The notes: a model not told the origin generated them from the sequence alone. DNA of 57,035 bases from Acidobacteriota bacterium (GCA_017883165.1 JADGOC010000006.1:1-57035); one strand, 5' to 3'; positions 41,260 through 50,071 are shown, counted from the first letter of the stretch. Made by a program: numbers and translations.

Positions 41260-42405
41260 CTAGAACGTTTGCCGCGCCACCCACTCGCGCAGCAGCGAAT
41301 CGACGACGGCGTAGCGGGCGCCGGCGCGGGTGATGAGATCGTCGCGGACGAGCGCGGCGAGCGCCGCCTGGACGGTCGACGGCCCGCCGAGGCGGTGGCG
41401 CGTGCGCGCGTCGGCCGACAGCAGTTCCCGGCCGTCTTCGAGCACGACCGCGCGGAGGACGGCCCGCTGCGCCAGCGTCAGCCGCTGCCAGATCGCCTCG
41501 AACATCGTCTGCTGCTCGGTGAGCAGGCGCCGCAGCGCCTGGTGCAGGTCGTCGAGCGTGGCGCGCCGGCGGCCGCCAGTGCGGACTTCATCCCATGTTT
41601 CATGCGCGAGACGCTGCACGTCGTACGGCAGATTGCCGGCGAGATCGACGATCGCCGCGCCGAGGCCCGGCTCCGGCTTGATGCCCGATCGCGAGAATCG
41701 CGCGTCGATGGCGGCGGCGAATTCGTCGGCCGGAATCTTCTCGAGGCGGATCACCGGGCCCGCCTTGTAGAAGGGGCGCTTGGGGCCGAGCATGCGTTCC
41801 ATCAGGCTGGGCTCTGAGCCGGCAAAGACGTATCCGACGTTGCGCTGATGCTGAACGGCGGCGCGCATCGCGTGCTCGACCGACCCGCCGTTGAAGCCGC
41901 CGATGGCCTGGAACTCGTCGAGCGCGACGACGACCTGCTGGTGCCGCGTCTCGGCGAGCCGGGCGGGCAGCGCGAAGACTTCCTGCGCGAGCCGCGAGAC
42001 GTCGCGATCGGATCGGACGGCTGGGAAAGACACGGTGATCGCACCGAGCGGCGAGGTATCTGGCGCGTAGCGGACTTCAGCCCGAGCCGATCGAATCGTG
42101 TCGCGCAGCCATGAGCGGACGCGGTCTGACTTGGTTTCCGCCGCCACGAGTGCGCGCGCGTAGCCCTCGAGGAACGCGACGTAGGAGCTGAAACTGCTGA
42201 CGGTGACCTCGACCGTCAGCGCCCCACGGCGCGTCATCGCCGCGAGCGCGTGGCGGATGAGCGACGACTTGCCGTAGCGGCGCGGTGAGATCAGGAAGAC
42301 CTTCTGCCCGGCCGCCAGGTCGCCGACGAGGCGATCGAGCTCGGCTACGCGGTTGACGAACGCGGCCGCCGGGACGACCTCGCCGTACACGAAGGGATTC
42401 TGCAT
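41260..42405 (-). CDS. AAA-type ATPase with C-terminal winged helix
   Basis: A 381-residue ATPase of the archaeal-type group. Walker A is SPRRYGKSSLIRHAL (residues 39-53), Walker B is VVVALDEFQAI, and sensor 1 lies in YVFAGSEPSLM. The last ~90 residues (LTLAQRAVLRAVVLEDGREL ... LVRDDLITRAGARYAVVDSL) look like a winged-helix domain. Such STAND/AAA proteins occur as stand-alone regulators and in archaea. A perfect TATAAT lies 8 nt before its ATG. No partner suggesting a defence system is adjacent; the next gene is an MFS transporter. Confidence 0.85.
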   Translation of the reverse strand: MQNPFVYGEVVPAAAFVNRVAELDRLVGDLAAGQKVFLISPRRYGKSSLIRHALAAMTRRGALTVEVTVSSFSSYVAFLEGYARALVAAETKSDRVRSWLRDTIRSARAEVRYAPDTSPLGAITVSFPAVRSDRDVSRLAQEVFALPARLAETRHQQVVVALDEFQAIGGFNGGSVEHAMRAAVQHQRNVGYVFAGSEPSLMERMLGPKRPFYKAGPVIRLEKIPADEFAAAIDARFSRSGIKPEPGLGAAIVDLAGNLPYDVQRLAHETWDEVRTGGRRRATLDDLHQALRRLLTEQQTMFEAIWQRLTLAQRAVLRAVVLEDGRELLSADARTRHRLGGPSTVQAALAALVRDDLITRAGARYAVVDSLLREWVARQTF

Positions 42406-42413
42406 TACGGCGA

Positions 42414-42419
42414 ATTATA
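42414..42419 (-). promoter_or_regulatory. TATAAT box of the AAA ATPase gene, leaderless type
   Basis: A perfect TATAAT on the minus strand ends 8 nt before ATG 42405. No good -35 is present at 16-18 nt. The region is AT-rich, unlike its surroundings. Confidence 0.55.
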
Positions 42420-42563
42420 TAATGGTTACTGCTGATAACGTAATGCCCGATCACTGAGGCAATGACAGCCTCGGGCAGATGGGCTGGCCACCCGGCGGGG
42501 AAGTTGTGACAAAAGCGCGGCAGGCGGGCGGCGGCGGCCGATCTGATATTAAACTCGATCCTT

Positions 42564-43814
42564 ATGCGTGGTGTGTGGGGGCGCGCCCTCTGTCTGAGTG
42601 TCGGGTTCATCGTGGTCGGTCGCGGAGCCGCAGGGGCGCAGGACCGGCCGGACACGGCTGCTGCCGAGGCGCCGCGGGCGGCCGAACAGGTGGCGACCCT
42701 CGATGTCGGCGACCTGTGGCGAATGGCTCGTCACAAGGATGCGCAGGACGATGATGCCGGGAAGCGGTTTTTTGTCCTCTCGCCGTCGATCGGCTCGAAG
42801 CCGTCCACCGGCTTCAACGCCGGGTTCTCCGGCAACGTCGCCTTCTTCGAGGGCGATCCGAAGACCACGCACATCTCGTCGTTGTCGGGCGGCTTGAAGA
42901 TCTCGCAGAAGCACCAGACGCTGTCGGGCGTCCGCCTCGCGACATTTACGAAAGATGACCGCTGGTTCATCCAAAGCGACAATCGCCTGTCGTGGACCTC
43001 GCAAAATACCTACGGCCTAGGCGGCAGCACCCCCACGGCCGACGTCGAAAACGTAAAGTACGATTTCTTCCGGTTCTTCGAGTCGGCATACCGCAACGTG
43101 AAGCCGGGCTTGTTCGTCGGCGTCGGGTTGGACGTCAGCGACCACTCCGGCGTCCGGCCGGGGACCGATGCGCTGCCGTCGTGGGACGAAGAGCCGTACG
43201 AGGCCTACAATCAACAGCACGGGTTTGCCGCGAACCGGCAGACCTCGAGCGGGACGAGCGCCGGCCTGCTCTTCGATACGCGCGACAACCCGATCAATGC
43301 GTACCGCGGCGTGCTCGCCAGCGCCAGCTATCGCACGTTCTTTGCAGGGTTCATGGGCGGCGATTCCACGTGGCAGGAGCTGTATCTCGACGTGCGCACA
43401 TATAGGAAGTTATCGAGCGACGCCCGCCACCGGCTGGCGTTCTGGTTTCTCGGCGACTTCGTGACCGGCGGCACCGCGCCGTACTTCGACCTGCCGGCCA
43501 CGGCGGCGCAGGATCGTTCCGCGCGCGGATATGCCGAGGGCCGCTACCGCGGCGACCACCTCATGTACGGCGAAGTGGAGTACCGCGGCACGCTGACCAA
43601 CAATGGGCTGGTGGGTATGGTGCTCTTCCTCAACACGACGACCGTCGACGACCTGGCGGCCAAACAGAAGCTCTTCGATTCGTTCGCGCCCGGCGCGGGA
43701 TTCGGCTTCAGGTTTCTGCTGAACAAACGATCGCGCACCAACCTCTGCACCGACTGGGGCTGGGGCAAAGACGGCTCGAGCGGATTCTATTTAGCCATCC
43801 AGGAGGCCTTTTAG
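42564..43814 (+). CDS. Omp85/BamA-like outer-membrane beta-barrel protein
   Basis: A 416-residue protein with a signal-like N-terminus ending near residue 26 (GRGAAGAQ). Alternating beta strands follow, with the Omp85 barrel pattern SGTSAGLLFDTRDNPINAYR and ARGYAEGRYRGDHLMYGEVE, the latter containing the RGY-type L6 motif. It ends in YLAIQEAF, whose C-terminal phenylalanine is a BAM recognition signal. No POTRA domain is obvious, so it is a barrel-only member (D15/surface-antigen type) rather than BamA itself. It lies 3 nt before the next envelope gene. A TATTAA box ends 11 nt before the start. Confidence 0.83.
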   Translation: MRGVWGRALCLSVGFIVVGRGAAGAQDRPDTAAAEAPRAAEQVATLDVGDLWRMARHKDAQDDDAGKRFFVLSPSIGSKPSTGFNAGFSGNVAFFEGDPKTTHISSLSGGLKISQKHQTLSGVRLATFTKDDRWFIQSDNRLSWTSQNTYGLGGSTPTADVENVKYDFFRFFESAYRNVKPGLFVGVGLDVSDHSGVRPGTDALPSWDEEPYEAYNQQHGFAANRQTSSGTSAGLLFDTRDNPINAYRGVLASASYRTFFAGFMGGDSTWQELYLDVRTYRKLSSDARHRLAFWFLGDFVTGGTAPYFDLPATAAQDRSARGYAEGRYRGDHLMYGEVEYRGTLTNNGLVGMVLFLNTTTVDDLAAKQKLFDSFAPGAGFGFRFLLNKRSRTNLCTDWGWGKDGSSGFYLAIQEAF

Positions 43815-43817
43815 ATA

Positions 43818-44465
43818 ATGCGGAGCGCGTCCGTCAGCGTCGCGATGCTGCTGACGATCACGTCCGGCGTCGCCGCGCAAGAGCCCCCTGGCGACGCGCT
43901 CACGCCGCAGATCACGCAGGCGCGGCCGTCGCTGCCCCTATCGGCTGACGCGTATGTCCCGATCACCGGTCTCGAGCGCGTGCACTGGATTGTTGACGGC
44001 ATCGTCGGGCCTCGCAGCCTTGGCGTCGGCGTCCTCGGCGGCATCTGGCAGACCGGGTTCAATACGCCGCAGGAATGGGGCCGGACGCCGAGCGGCTTCG
44101 GCAAGCGGTATCTCGAGCGCGAAGCCGACGTGGCGATCTCCAACACGATCGAAGCCGGGCTCGGCGCGCTGTGGGGCGAGGAGCCGCGCTACATTCCCTC
44201 GGGCCGGCGTGGCCTCCGGCCCCGTGTCCAATACGCGCTCAAGACGGCGTTTCTCGCCCAGCGGCGCGACGGCCGGCTGGCGCCGGCGTGGGGGCGCTAC
44301 GCGGGAAACGTGTTCAACAATTTGATCGAGAACAGCTGGCTGCCCCCGAGCGCGACCACGCCAGGGGAAACGGCGATTCGCAGCGTGGAGGGCATGGTCA
44401 CTCGCATGCTCGGCAACCTCTGGGAAGAGTTCTGGCCCGAGGTGCGGAAGCGTATCGGGAAATAG
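43818..44465 (+). CDS. exported protein of unknown function
   Basis: A 215-residue protein with a short signal peptide (MRSASVSVAMLLTITSGVAA). The mature part contains WIVDGIVGPRSLGVGVLGGI, ALWGEEPRYIPSGRRGLRPR and YAGNVFNNLIENSWLPPSAT, a glycine- and aromatic-rich pattern seen in acidobacterial exported proteins of unknown role. It starts 3 nt after the Omp85-like gene and ends 21 nt before the TonB-type receptor, so it probably belongs to an outer-membrane unit. Confidence 0.75.
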   Translation: MRSASVSVAMLLTITSGVAAQEPPGDALTPQITQARPSLPLSADAYVPITGLERVHWIVDGIVGPRSLGVGVLGGIWQTGFNTPQEWGRTPSGFGKRYLEREADVAISNTIEAGLGALWGEEPRYIPSGRRGLRPRVQYALKTAFLAQRRDGRLAPAWGRYAGNVFNNLIENSWLPPSATTPGETAIRSVEGMVTRMLGNLWEEFWPEVRKRIGK

Positions 44466-44475
44466 CGTCGGCGTT

Positions 44476-44481
44476 TACAAT
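44476..44481 (+). promoter_or_regulatory. TACAAT box before the TonB-type receptor
   Basis: TACAAT ends 5 nt before ATG 44487. It may give the receptor its own leaderless transcript in addition to read-through from upstream. No clear -35. Confidence 0.4.
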
Positions 44482-44486
44482 AGCCC

Positions 44487-46895
44487 ATGGACTCGAGGAG
44501 CGCGGCACGCTTCGCTGTCGCGGCCTGCGCGATGCTCCTGGCGTCATCTCTCCTCCACGCCCAACCCATCCGCTCGGTCGTCGTCGATCAAACCGGCCTG
44601 CCGCTTCCGGGTGTCCGCATCGACGTCCATCGAGGCGCCCAGATCATCCAGACGCTCACGACTGCCGCGGACGGCACATTCGAGCTCGCGCCTGGAGAGC
44701 CGAGCGACATGGTCGAAGTGGCGCTCGAAGGATTCGAGACCATCCGGGTGCCGCGTGTGCAGGCCAATCGGATTGTGCTCCCGATCGGACGCGCGAGCGA
44801 GGTAACCGAGGTCGTCGCCTCCGCGCTGACCTCTTCGGGCTCGGCGATGGAGCACCTCGGCAGCACGATGTCGGCGCCGCTGGCGCAGCGTCTGCCGACG
44901 ATTCGGCCGCACATTCTCCAATCGTTGCCGCTCCTGCCGTCGGTCGTCCGCGGCCGCGACGGTCTGCTCCGGATCGGCGGGACGCGCCCGCATGAATCGA
45001 GTCTGTGGATCGACGGCTTCGATGTGACCGATCCGGTCAGCGGCACCACGGCGATCGACTTGCCGGACGAGAGCGTGAAGGGCATGGGCGTCGTTCGCGA
45101 TCCGATCTCGGCAATGTTCAACGGCGTCTTGGGATCGATGGCGTCGATCGAAACGACAGCCGGCGGAGACCAGTTCAAGGCGGGCGTGCAGGGGTTCATC
45201 CCGCGCCCGCGGTTGAACAGCCGATACGGATTGGGCCGCATCGAGGCGTTTTTCCCGCGCGCCTACGCCAGCGGCCGCGTGGGCGTCGCGCACTTCTTCG
45301 CGTCCACGGAAGTCAATTTCGAGCGCGTGCCGGTGCCCGGCGTCACGACCTCGCGCGGCAATCCCGCCTCAGGCGCGACCGGCGTCGTCTCGTTCGCGCG
45401 CGTGGACTTCACCGTCTCGCCGCGCCACACGATCACGCTCGAAGGGCTGTTCATGCCGGGAAGCACGGCCCTTTCCGGGCTCAGCCCGTTGCAGCGGCCG
45501 GAAGCGTCGCCCGACGTCCGCTCGCGCGATCTCTTTGCCGGCTTCGTCGATCGGTTTGTGCTGGGTCCGTCGCAACTGCTCACCGTTCGCATCGGATGGA
45601 TGGCGCACGGCACGACGATTGGCGCGGGTGGCTCCGGGCCGTCCATCTCGAGCCCGAGCGGATGGAGCCAGAACTGGTTCTCGACGGTCGACACGTGGGG
45701 CACGCGGCGCTCGGCCTCGATCACGTGGGATCGCGCGGGGATGTCGGCGCTCGGCGCGCACACGGTCTCGCTCTCCGGCGCCTTTCAGATGCGGTCGATG
45801 ACCGGCACGCTCGCGCATCAGCCGATTCACATCCTGGACGATGGCGGACGGTTGACGCGGCTGATTGAGTTCGCGCCGCTCGACCGCCAGCTCGCCGTGG
45901 GAGATACGACCGGCGGCGTCGGCGTGCGCGATCTCTGGGACGTGAACCGTCACCTGCAGATCGATCTGAACCTGCGGTTCGACGCGTCGGCCTCGAGCTC
46001 GGTCGCGTCGCCGCGCATCGCCGTGCGCTACGCCCTGGACGCAGACGGCCGGACCACGCTGAAAGCCAGCGCGGGACGGTTCGTCGGCCTCGCGCCGCTC
46101 GACGCGCTCGCGTACGCGCAGTACCCCGCGAGGACCGACACGTCCTTCGATCCCTCGACCGGCACGCCGATTCGATCGGTCGTGTACCAACCGGAGAGCC
46201 GGGCGCTCGAGCTGCCGCACGCGGACGGCATCGCACTGGAAATCGAGCGCCGGCTTCGCCGGGGGCTGGAAGCGCAGGCCGCCGTGAGGCAACGGCGCGG
46301 CAGCCTGCTGCCAACGGTCGACGTGCCGGCGGCAGGAGGAACGGTGCTGCTGGCCAGCACCGGCCACAGCGTGTATCGCGAGCTGCAGCTCTCGCTCAGG
46401 CAAACGTGGAGCCCGGACACGCAGGCCTTCGTCAGCTACGTGTTCGCGACGTCGCGCGGCGAGCTGAACGACTTCGGCTCACTCTTCACGCGACTTGCCG
46501 CGCCGCTGCTTGAGCCTGGCGGCATGGCGCCGACGCCCACCGACGTCACCCATCGTCTTCGCGGATGGGCCACCGTCGCGCTTCCGCGCCGCGTCGTCGT
46601 GTCCCCGGCCGTCGAGTGGCGGACCGGCTTCCCGTATTCGATTCAGGATGTCTATCGCCACTATCTCGGAGCGCCCAACAGCGAACGATTTCCGGCGCAG
46701 TTCACGACCGACCTCACCGTCTTCAAGACGTTCGATCTGTTCGCGCGGAAAATGGACCTCGGCCTGCAGGTGTTCAACCTGACGGATCACTTCAACCCGC
46801 GCGACGTGATCGCCGTCACGCCGTCGGCACAGTTCGGCGAGTTGACGAACAGCGTCGGCGTCACGCTCGCCGGTTACATGCAGATTCGGTGGTAA
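44487..46895 (+). CDS. TonB-dependent receptor-like protein with carboxypeptidase-regulatory domain
   Basis: An 802-residue outer-membrane protein. Signal peptide at about residues 1-26 (LLASSLLHAQ). A CarboxypepD_reg-like domain follows (about 28-80, DQTGLPLPGVRIDVHRG), then a plug region (about 110-190: SLPLLPSVVRGRDGLLRIGG, SSLWIDGFDVTDPVSG) and a barrel from about 200 to the C-terminal tryptophan (MQIRW). This is the Oar-like layout common in Acidobacteriota. It probably imports or binds a large substrate, possibly a glycan or peptide. No SusD partner is seen. Confidence 0.88.
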   Translation: MDSRSAARFAVAACAMLLASSLLHAQPIRSVVVDQTGLPLPGVRIDVHRGAQIIQTLTTAADGTFELAPGEPSDMVEVALEGFETIRVPRVQANRIVLPIGRASEVTEVVASALTSSGSAMEHLGSTMSAPLAQRLPTIRPHILQSLPLLPSVVRGRDGLLRIGGTRPHESSLWIDGFDVTDPVSGTTAIDLPDESVKGMGVVRDPISAMFNGVLGSMASIETTAGGDQFKAGVQGFIPRPRLNSRYGLGRIEAFFPRAYASGRVGVAHFFASTEVNFERVPVPGVTTSRGNPASGATGVVSFARVDFTVSPRHTITLEGLFMPGSTALSGLSPLQRPEASPDVRSRDLFAGFVDRFVLGPSQLLTVRIGWMAHGTTIGAGGSGPSISSPSGWSQNWFSTVDTWGTRRSASITWDRAGMSALGAHTVSLSGAFQMRSMTGTLAHQPIHILDDGGRLTRLIEFAPLDRQLAVGDTTGGVGVRDLWDVNRHLQIDLNLRFDASASSSVASPRIAVRYALDADGRTTLKASAGRFVGLAPLDALAYAQYPARTDTSFDPSTGTPIRSVVYQPESRALELPHADGIALEIERRLRRGLEAQAAVRQRRGSLLPTVDVPAAGGTVLLASTGHSVYRELQLSLRQTWSPDTQAFVSYVFATSRGELNDFGSLFTRLAAPLLEPGGMAPTPTDVTHRLRGWATVALPRRVVVSPAVEWRTGFPYSIQDVYRHYLGAPNSERFPAQFTTDLTVFKTFDLFARKMDLGLQVFNLTDHFNPRDVIAVTPSAQFGELTNSVGVTLAGYMQIRW

Positions 46896-46904
46896 CCGCT
46901 CGGC

Positions 46905-48143
46905 CTAGTAATACCGCTTCGGCAGATCGAGTACGACGCGGCGGCGCGCGAGGCTGGTGAGCCCCGAGGACAGCCTCACGGAAGGAAGCGCGTCGATGGC
47001 GGCGCGCTCCACGAGGACCTCCTCGGGCAGGTACAACCGCGCGGCACCGTACTCTTCCTCGTAATCCTCCGACGGAAATCGCAGACGCAGCCGCGCCGGG
47101 TCGCCGTCAGGCTCAACGTCATACAGCGGGTTGACCCGGAATTCCCCCCGCGCCTCCGACGGCTCCTCGAGCGGGTACGGACGCCACACGTCGGCGCGCC
47201 GCGACGCGATGATCGTCAGCGCGAGGTCGGCGTCGAGCGCAGCGGTGCCGTGCGCCTGCGACAGATCGAGTGGGCCGCCGGCGACAATCTCGCCGAGCAG
47301 CGTGCGCTCGGCGAAGAGCCGCGGCGTCATCTCGTCGAACAGATCGCGATACGCGCCCGGCGGCAGCGGCATGCCGGCTGACGGATTCCACTGCAGCGCG
47401 TTGTGCGCGTGCGTCACCACGACCGCGCCCGTGTCGCCGGCCACGCGCATCATTTCCGACGCAAGCAGACGCTTGGTCCAGATGTAATGAAAGGCGTCCG
47501 AACAGACGACGAAGCCAAACGCGTGTGTCTTGAAGGGCAGCGGGGCGTTGCCATCGCAGCACACCGGCTCGCAGCCGGGCGCCGTGAAGCGGCGCGCCAG
47601 CCACAGCTTCGCGAAATAGAAATCGGCGACGACGGGCGCCGGCGATGAGAGGTCCATGAGGGATCTCGTCAGGTGGCCCGATCCGCCGCACACGTCGAGC
47701 CCGCGCCCTCCGCCTCGCAGCGTCGTCGCCGCCACCGCGCGCACGACCGCCTCGGCGACCAGATACGTCGGATCGGAAAAGCGATAGAGGAAGTAGCCGC
47801 CTTCGAACCCCGGGCCGAGCGCGTCGACCACCTCGCGGTAGGTCGCCGTGGCTGACGCGGCCGTCTCCTCGAAGCGCGCCGCCTGCTGCTCGTCGTCGAG
47901 CGCGAACATCCGGCGCGCCGCGAGATCGGGCCGGCCGGCTTCGATCTGTTCGCGCGCGGCGACCGCGGCCGGATCGAGATGCATCACCGGGATGCCGGCG
48001 ACGATGGGAAAGACGCAGCAGTGGCAGCCGAGGATCGCGTTGGTGATCTCGCCGTCCTCGCGCTCGTGAAACGAGGATTCGACGAGCTCCAGCCGTCCGC
48101 CGCAGTAAGGGCAGCGAAGCAGGTCGAGCGTGCCGTCTCTCAC
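46905..48143 (-). CDS. zinc-ribbon SAM-dependent methyltransferase
   Basis: A 412-residue protein from GTG 48143; the frame opens further upstream, but that part is antisense-like and lies inside the PIG-L gene. An N-terminal zinc ribbon (LLRCPYCGG and, 25 residues on, GCHCCVFP) resembles the Trm112/UPF0434 type. A class I methyltransferase follows with motif I GLDVCGGSGHL and VVCSDAFHYIW further on. The last ~90 residues are a separate beta-rich part. It is the sixth and last gene of the glycan operon, 10 nt after the PIG-L gene. Substrate unknown; a glycan or lipid intermediate is the contextual guess. Confidence 0.83.
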   Translation of the reverse strand: MRDGTLDLLRCPYCGGRLELVESSFHEREDGEITNAILGCHCCVFPIVAGIPVMHLDPAAVAAREQIEAGRPDLAARRMFALDDEQQAARFEETAASATATYREVVDALGPGFEGGYFLYRFSDPTYLVAEAVVRAVAATTLRGGGRGLDVCGGSGHLTRSLMDLSSPAPVVADFYFAKLWLARRFTAPGCEPVCCDGNAPLPFKTHAFGFVVCSDAFHYIWTKRLLASEMMRVAGDTGAVVVTHAHNALQWNPSAGMPLPPGAYRDLFDEMTPRLFAERTLLGEIVAGGPLDLSQAHGTAALDADLALTIIASRRADVWRPYPLEEPSEARGEFRVNPLYDVEPDGDPARLRLRFPSEDYEEEYGAARLYLPEEVLVERAAIDALPSVRLSSGLTSLARRRVVLDLPKRYY

Positions 48144-48153
48144 GTCTGTGTGC

Positions 48154-48987
48154 TCACGCTTGCTTGCGCTCGCGGACCGGCTCGCCGAGCCGCTCGAGGA
48201 CGGCATCGCCGGAGGTATCGATGGGCGCTCGGCGGAACTGCTCGGTGCCGAGATACCGGCGCGCGTCGGATTCGTCGATCCAGGCGAACGGATTGTGCGG
48301 TCCCATCTGCGTCCGGTGGCAGCGCAGCGCGGCAAGCTTGCGCGAGGCCCAGTCGCGCACGTCGATGGTGAAGGTCGGCGGCTCGGCGGCGTCGCCGAAG
48401 GCGTCAGGCTCGATGCCCCAGAAGCTCGAGTCGGGCGGCGCGCCCCCTTTGGCGTGCGCCGCTTCGACCACCGCGCGCATCAGGCCCTGCGCCATCGTCA
48501 CATAGTAGAGCGGCGGGGCGTCGGCGCCGAGTGAGAGGACGGCGGTGAAGGTGCGTTCGTGGATGCCGATGTGATCGAGATGCCAGTAGAGGCCGTCGTT
48601 GCCGAACGTGATGACGGCGTCTGGACGATAGCGCCGGATCGCGAGGACGATTTCTTCGTGCAGCTGCGGCACGTTGGCCCAGCGCAGATCGCCGTCGTGA
48701 TGATCGAGGATCGTGACCTCGGCGAGGCCGAGAACCGCGGCGGCCTCGGCGAGCTCGCGGACGCGCACGCGCCCGAGGTCGCCGTCCGGCACGAGCGAGA
48801 GGTCGCTGATCGAGCCCGATTCGCCGCGCGTGGCGCAGAGCAGCACGACCTTCGCGCCGGCGTCGGCCGCGCGCGCCAGCGTGCCGCCGCACGCGAGTGA
48901 CTCATCGTCTGGATGCGCGAAGACCGCGAGGATCGTCCGTCCGGCGAGCAAGCCGGCCCTGTGAGGGTCAGCAGGATCATCGGCCAT
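48154..48987 (-). CDS. PIG-L/LmbE-family deacetylase
   Basis: A 277-residue zinc hydrolase from ATG 48987, which overlaps the upstream glycosyltransferase by 11 nt. The zinc motif is AVFAHPDDESLACGG (HPDD), followed by LLCATRGESGSI and the second motif YWHLDHIGIHERTF. The family deacetylates N-acetylglucosamine-type sugars on lipids or thiols (BshB, MshB, PIG-L). Distinct from bshB1 at 21843 and too diverged to be a recent copy. In this operon it may remove acetyl from a GlcNAc-containing intermediate. Confidence 0.9.
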   Translation of the reverse strand: MADDPADPHRAGLLAGRTILAVFAHPDDESLACGGTLARAADAGAKVVLLCATRGESGSISDLSLVPDGDLGRVRVRELAEAAAVLGLAEVTILDHHDGDLRWANVPQLHEEIVLAIRRYRPDAVITFGNDGLYWHLDHIGIHERTFTAVLSLGADAPPLYYVTMAQGLMRAVVEAAHAKGGAPPDSSFWGIEPDAFGDAAEPPTFTIDVRDWASRKLAALRCHRTQMGPHNPFAWIDESDARRYLGTEQFRRAPIDTSGDAVLERLGEPVRERKQA

Positions 48988-50071
48988 GGGAGGCTCCATG
49001 CGCGGCGACGAGCCGGCGATAGACGGCGATGTACTCATCGACCATGCGTTCCACGCCGAAGCGCATGACCGCACGCTCTCGGACTCGCCGTCGATCGAGA
49101 TCGAAGACGCGCGGCAGCCCGTTGACCATCTCCTCGAGATCCTGGAACACGAAGCCGGTGACGCCCTCGTCCACGACCTCGCGGACCGCGCCGCGATCGA
49201 GCGCCGCGACCGGCGTGCCGCACGCCATCGCTTCGGCGAGCACGAGGCCGAACGGCTCGCGGGCCTGGATCGGGTAGAGCAGCGCGCGCGCCCCGCCGTA
49301 CAGCTTCACTTTCGCCGGATGATCCGCTTCGCCGTAATAGATGACGCGGGTGCCGTCGACATGCGGCGCCACCTTGTCGCGGTAGTACTCGTCTTCGGCG
49401 GCGGCGAGAATCAGGCGCATGCCGACGCGTTTGGCCACTTCGATCGCCTGCAGGACGCCTTTGCCGTCGGTGAAGCGGCCGAGAAAGAGCAGATAGTCGT
49501 CCGGCTTCGCCTGAAACGTGAAGGAGTCGGTGTCGATGCCGTGGAGCACCGTGCCGATGACGTTGAGGCCGTGCAGCAAGCGCGCCTGCTCGTTCGAAAT
49601 CGCGACGAAGGGCGCCTCGGGGTAGCGCGACCACAAGCCGATCTCCGCTTCGCTCGGCGAATGATGAAGCGTCTGGACCATTGGCGTCGGCGACAGACGC
49701 GCGAAGGCGAGCGACATCGGGTAGTACGCCGCTTCGTAATGGATGATGTCGAAGTCGCGCGCCAGCTCGACGGCCGCGGCGAGGTTCAACATTTCGTACA
49801 GCTCCCACGGCCACATGTTCTCGTCGTGCCAGTAGCCTTGCTTGTAGATCGCGTGCAGCTTGGCCTTCGTCTTCGAATCGGCCGTGGCGAAGAGCGTGAC
49901 GTCCTGGCCTTTCGCGACCAGCCCTTCGGTGAGCAGCGACGTCATCAGCTCGACCGATCCCGACTTGAGCGGCGGCACCTCGGTGGCGACCGGGGCGATA
50001 TGCGCGATTCGCAAGGGTGCGTCGCTGGTGGCTGGAGGCTGGTGGCTGGTGGCTGGTCGGTCGGTACTCAT
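48977..50071 (-). CDS. GT4-type glycosyltransferase
   Basis: A 364-residue enzyme from ATG 50071, in ATGA overlap with the gene upstream. It shows LRIAHIAPVATEVPPLKSGS at the first Rossmann fold, FDIIHYEAAYYPMSL, the acceptor/donor motif FLGRFTDGKGVLQAIEVAKR, and the C-terminal EPFGLVLAEAMACGTPVAAL (ExxxxxxxE). Between the start and the first fold lie ~15 residues (PATSHQPPATSD) encoded by a 7-nt tandem repeat, which the family does not need. A longer frame to 50401 is antisense-like and was discarded. Confidence 0.9.
   Translation of the reverse strand: MSTDRPATSHQPPATSDAPLRIAHIAPVATEVPPLKSGSVELMTSLLTEGLVAKGQDVTLFATADSKTKAKLHAIYKQGYWHDENMWPWELYEMLNLAAAVELARDFDIIHYEAAYYPMSLAFARLSPTPMVQTLHHSPSEAEIGLWSRYPEAPFVAISNEQARLLHGLNVIGTVLHGIDTDSFTFQAKPDDYLLFLGRFTDGKGVLQAIEVAKRVGMRLILAAAEDEYYRDKVAPHVDGTRVIYYGEADHPAKVKLYGGARALLYPIQAREPFGLVLAEAMACGTPVAALDRGAVREVVDEGVTGFVFQDLEEMVNGLPRVFDLDRRRVRERAVMRFGVERMVDEYIAVYRRLVAAHGASHGR
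50025..50059. repeat. five-unit heptanucleotide repeat CTGGTGG in the glycosyltransferase start
   Basis: CTGGTGG, CTGGAGG, CTGGTGG, CTGGTGG and CTGGTCG in perfect 7-nt phase (plus-strand sense). It begins only 12 nt downstream of the glycosyltransferase ATG on the minus strand. Each unit gained or lost shifts the reading frame by one base. Confidence 0.9.

Noticed and set aside
41260-42405. Anti-phage defence ATPase
   Set aside because: A lone AAA ATPase with a winged helix next to an MFS transporter; no nuclease, reverse transcriptase, methylase or other defence partner.
46905-48143. DNA methyltransferase of a restriction system
   Set aside because: It is a class I small-molecule-type methyltransferase with a zinc ribbon, inside a glycan operon. 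No DPPY/NPPY motif or restriction gene is seen.
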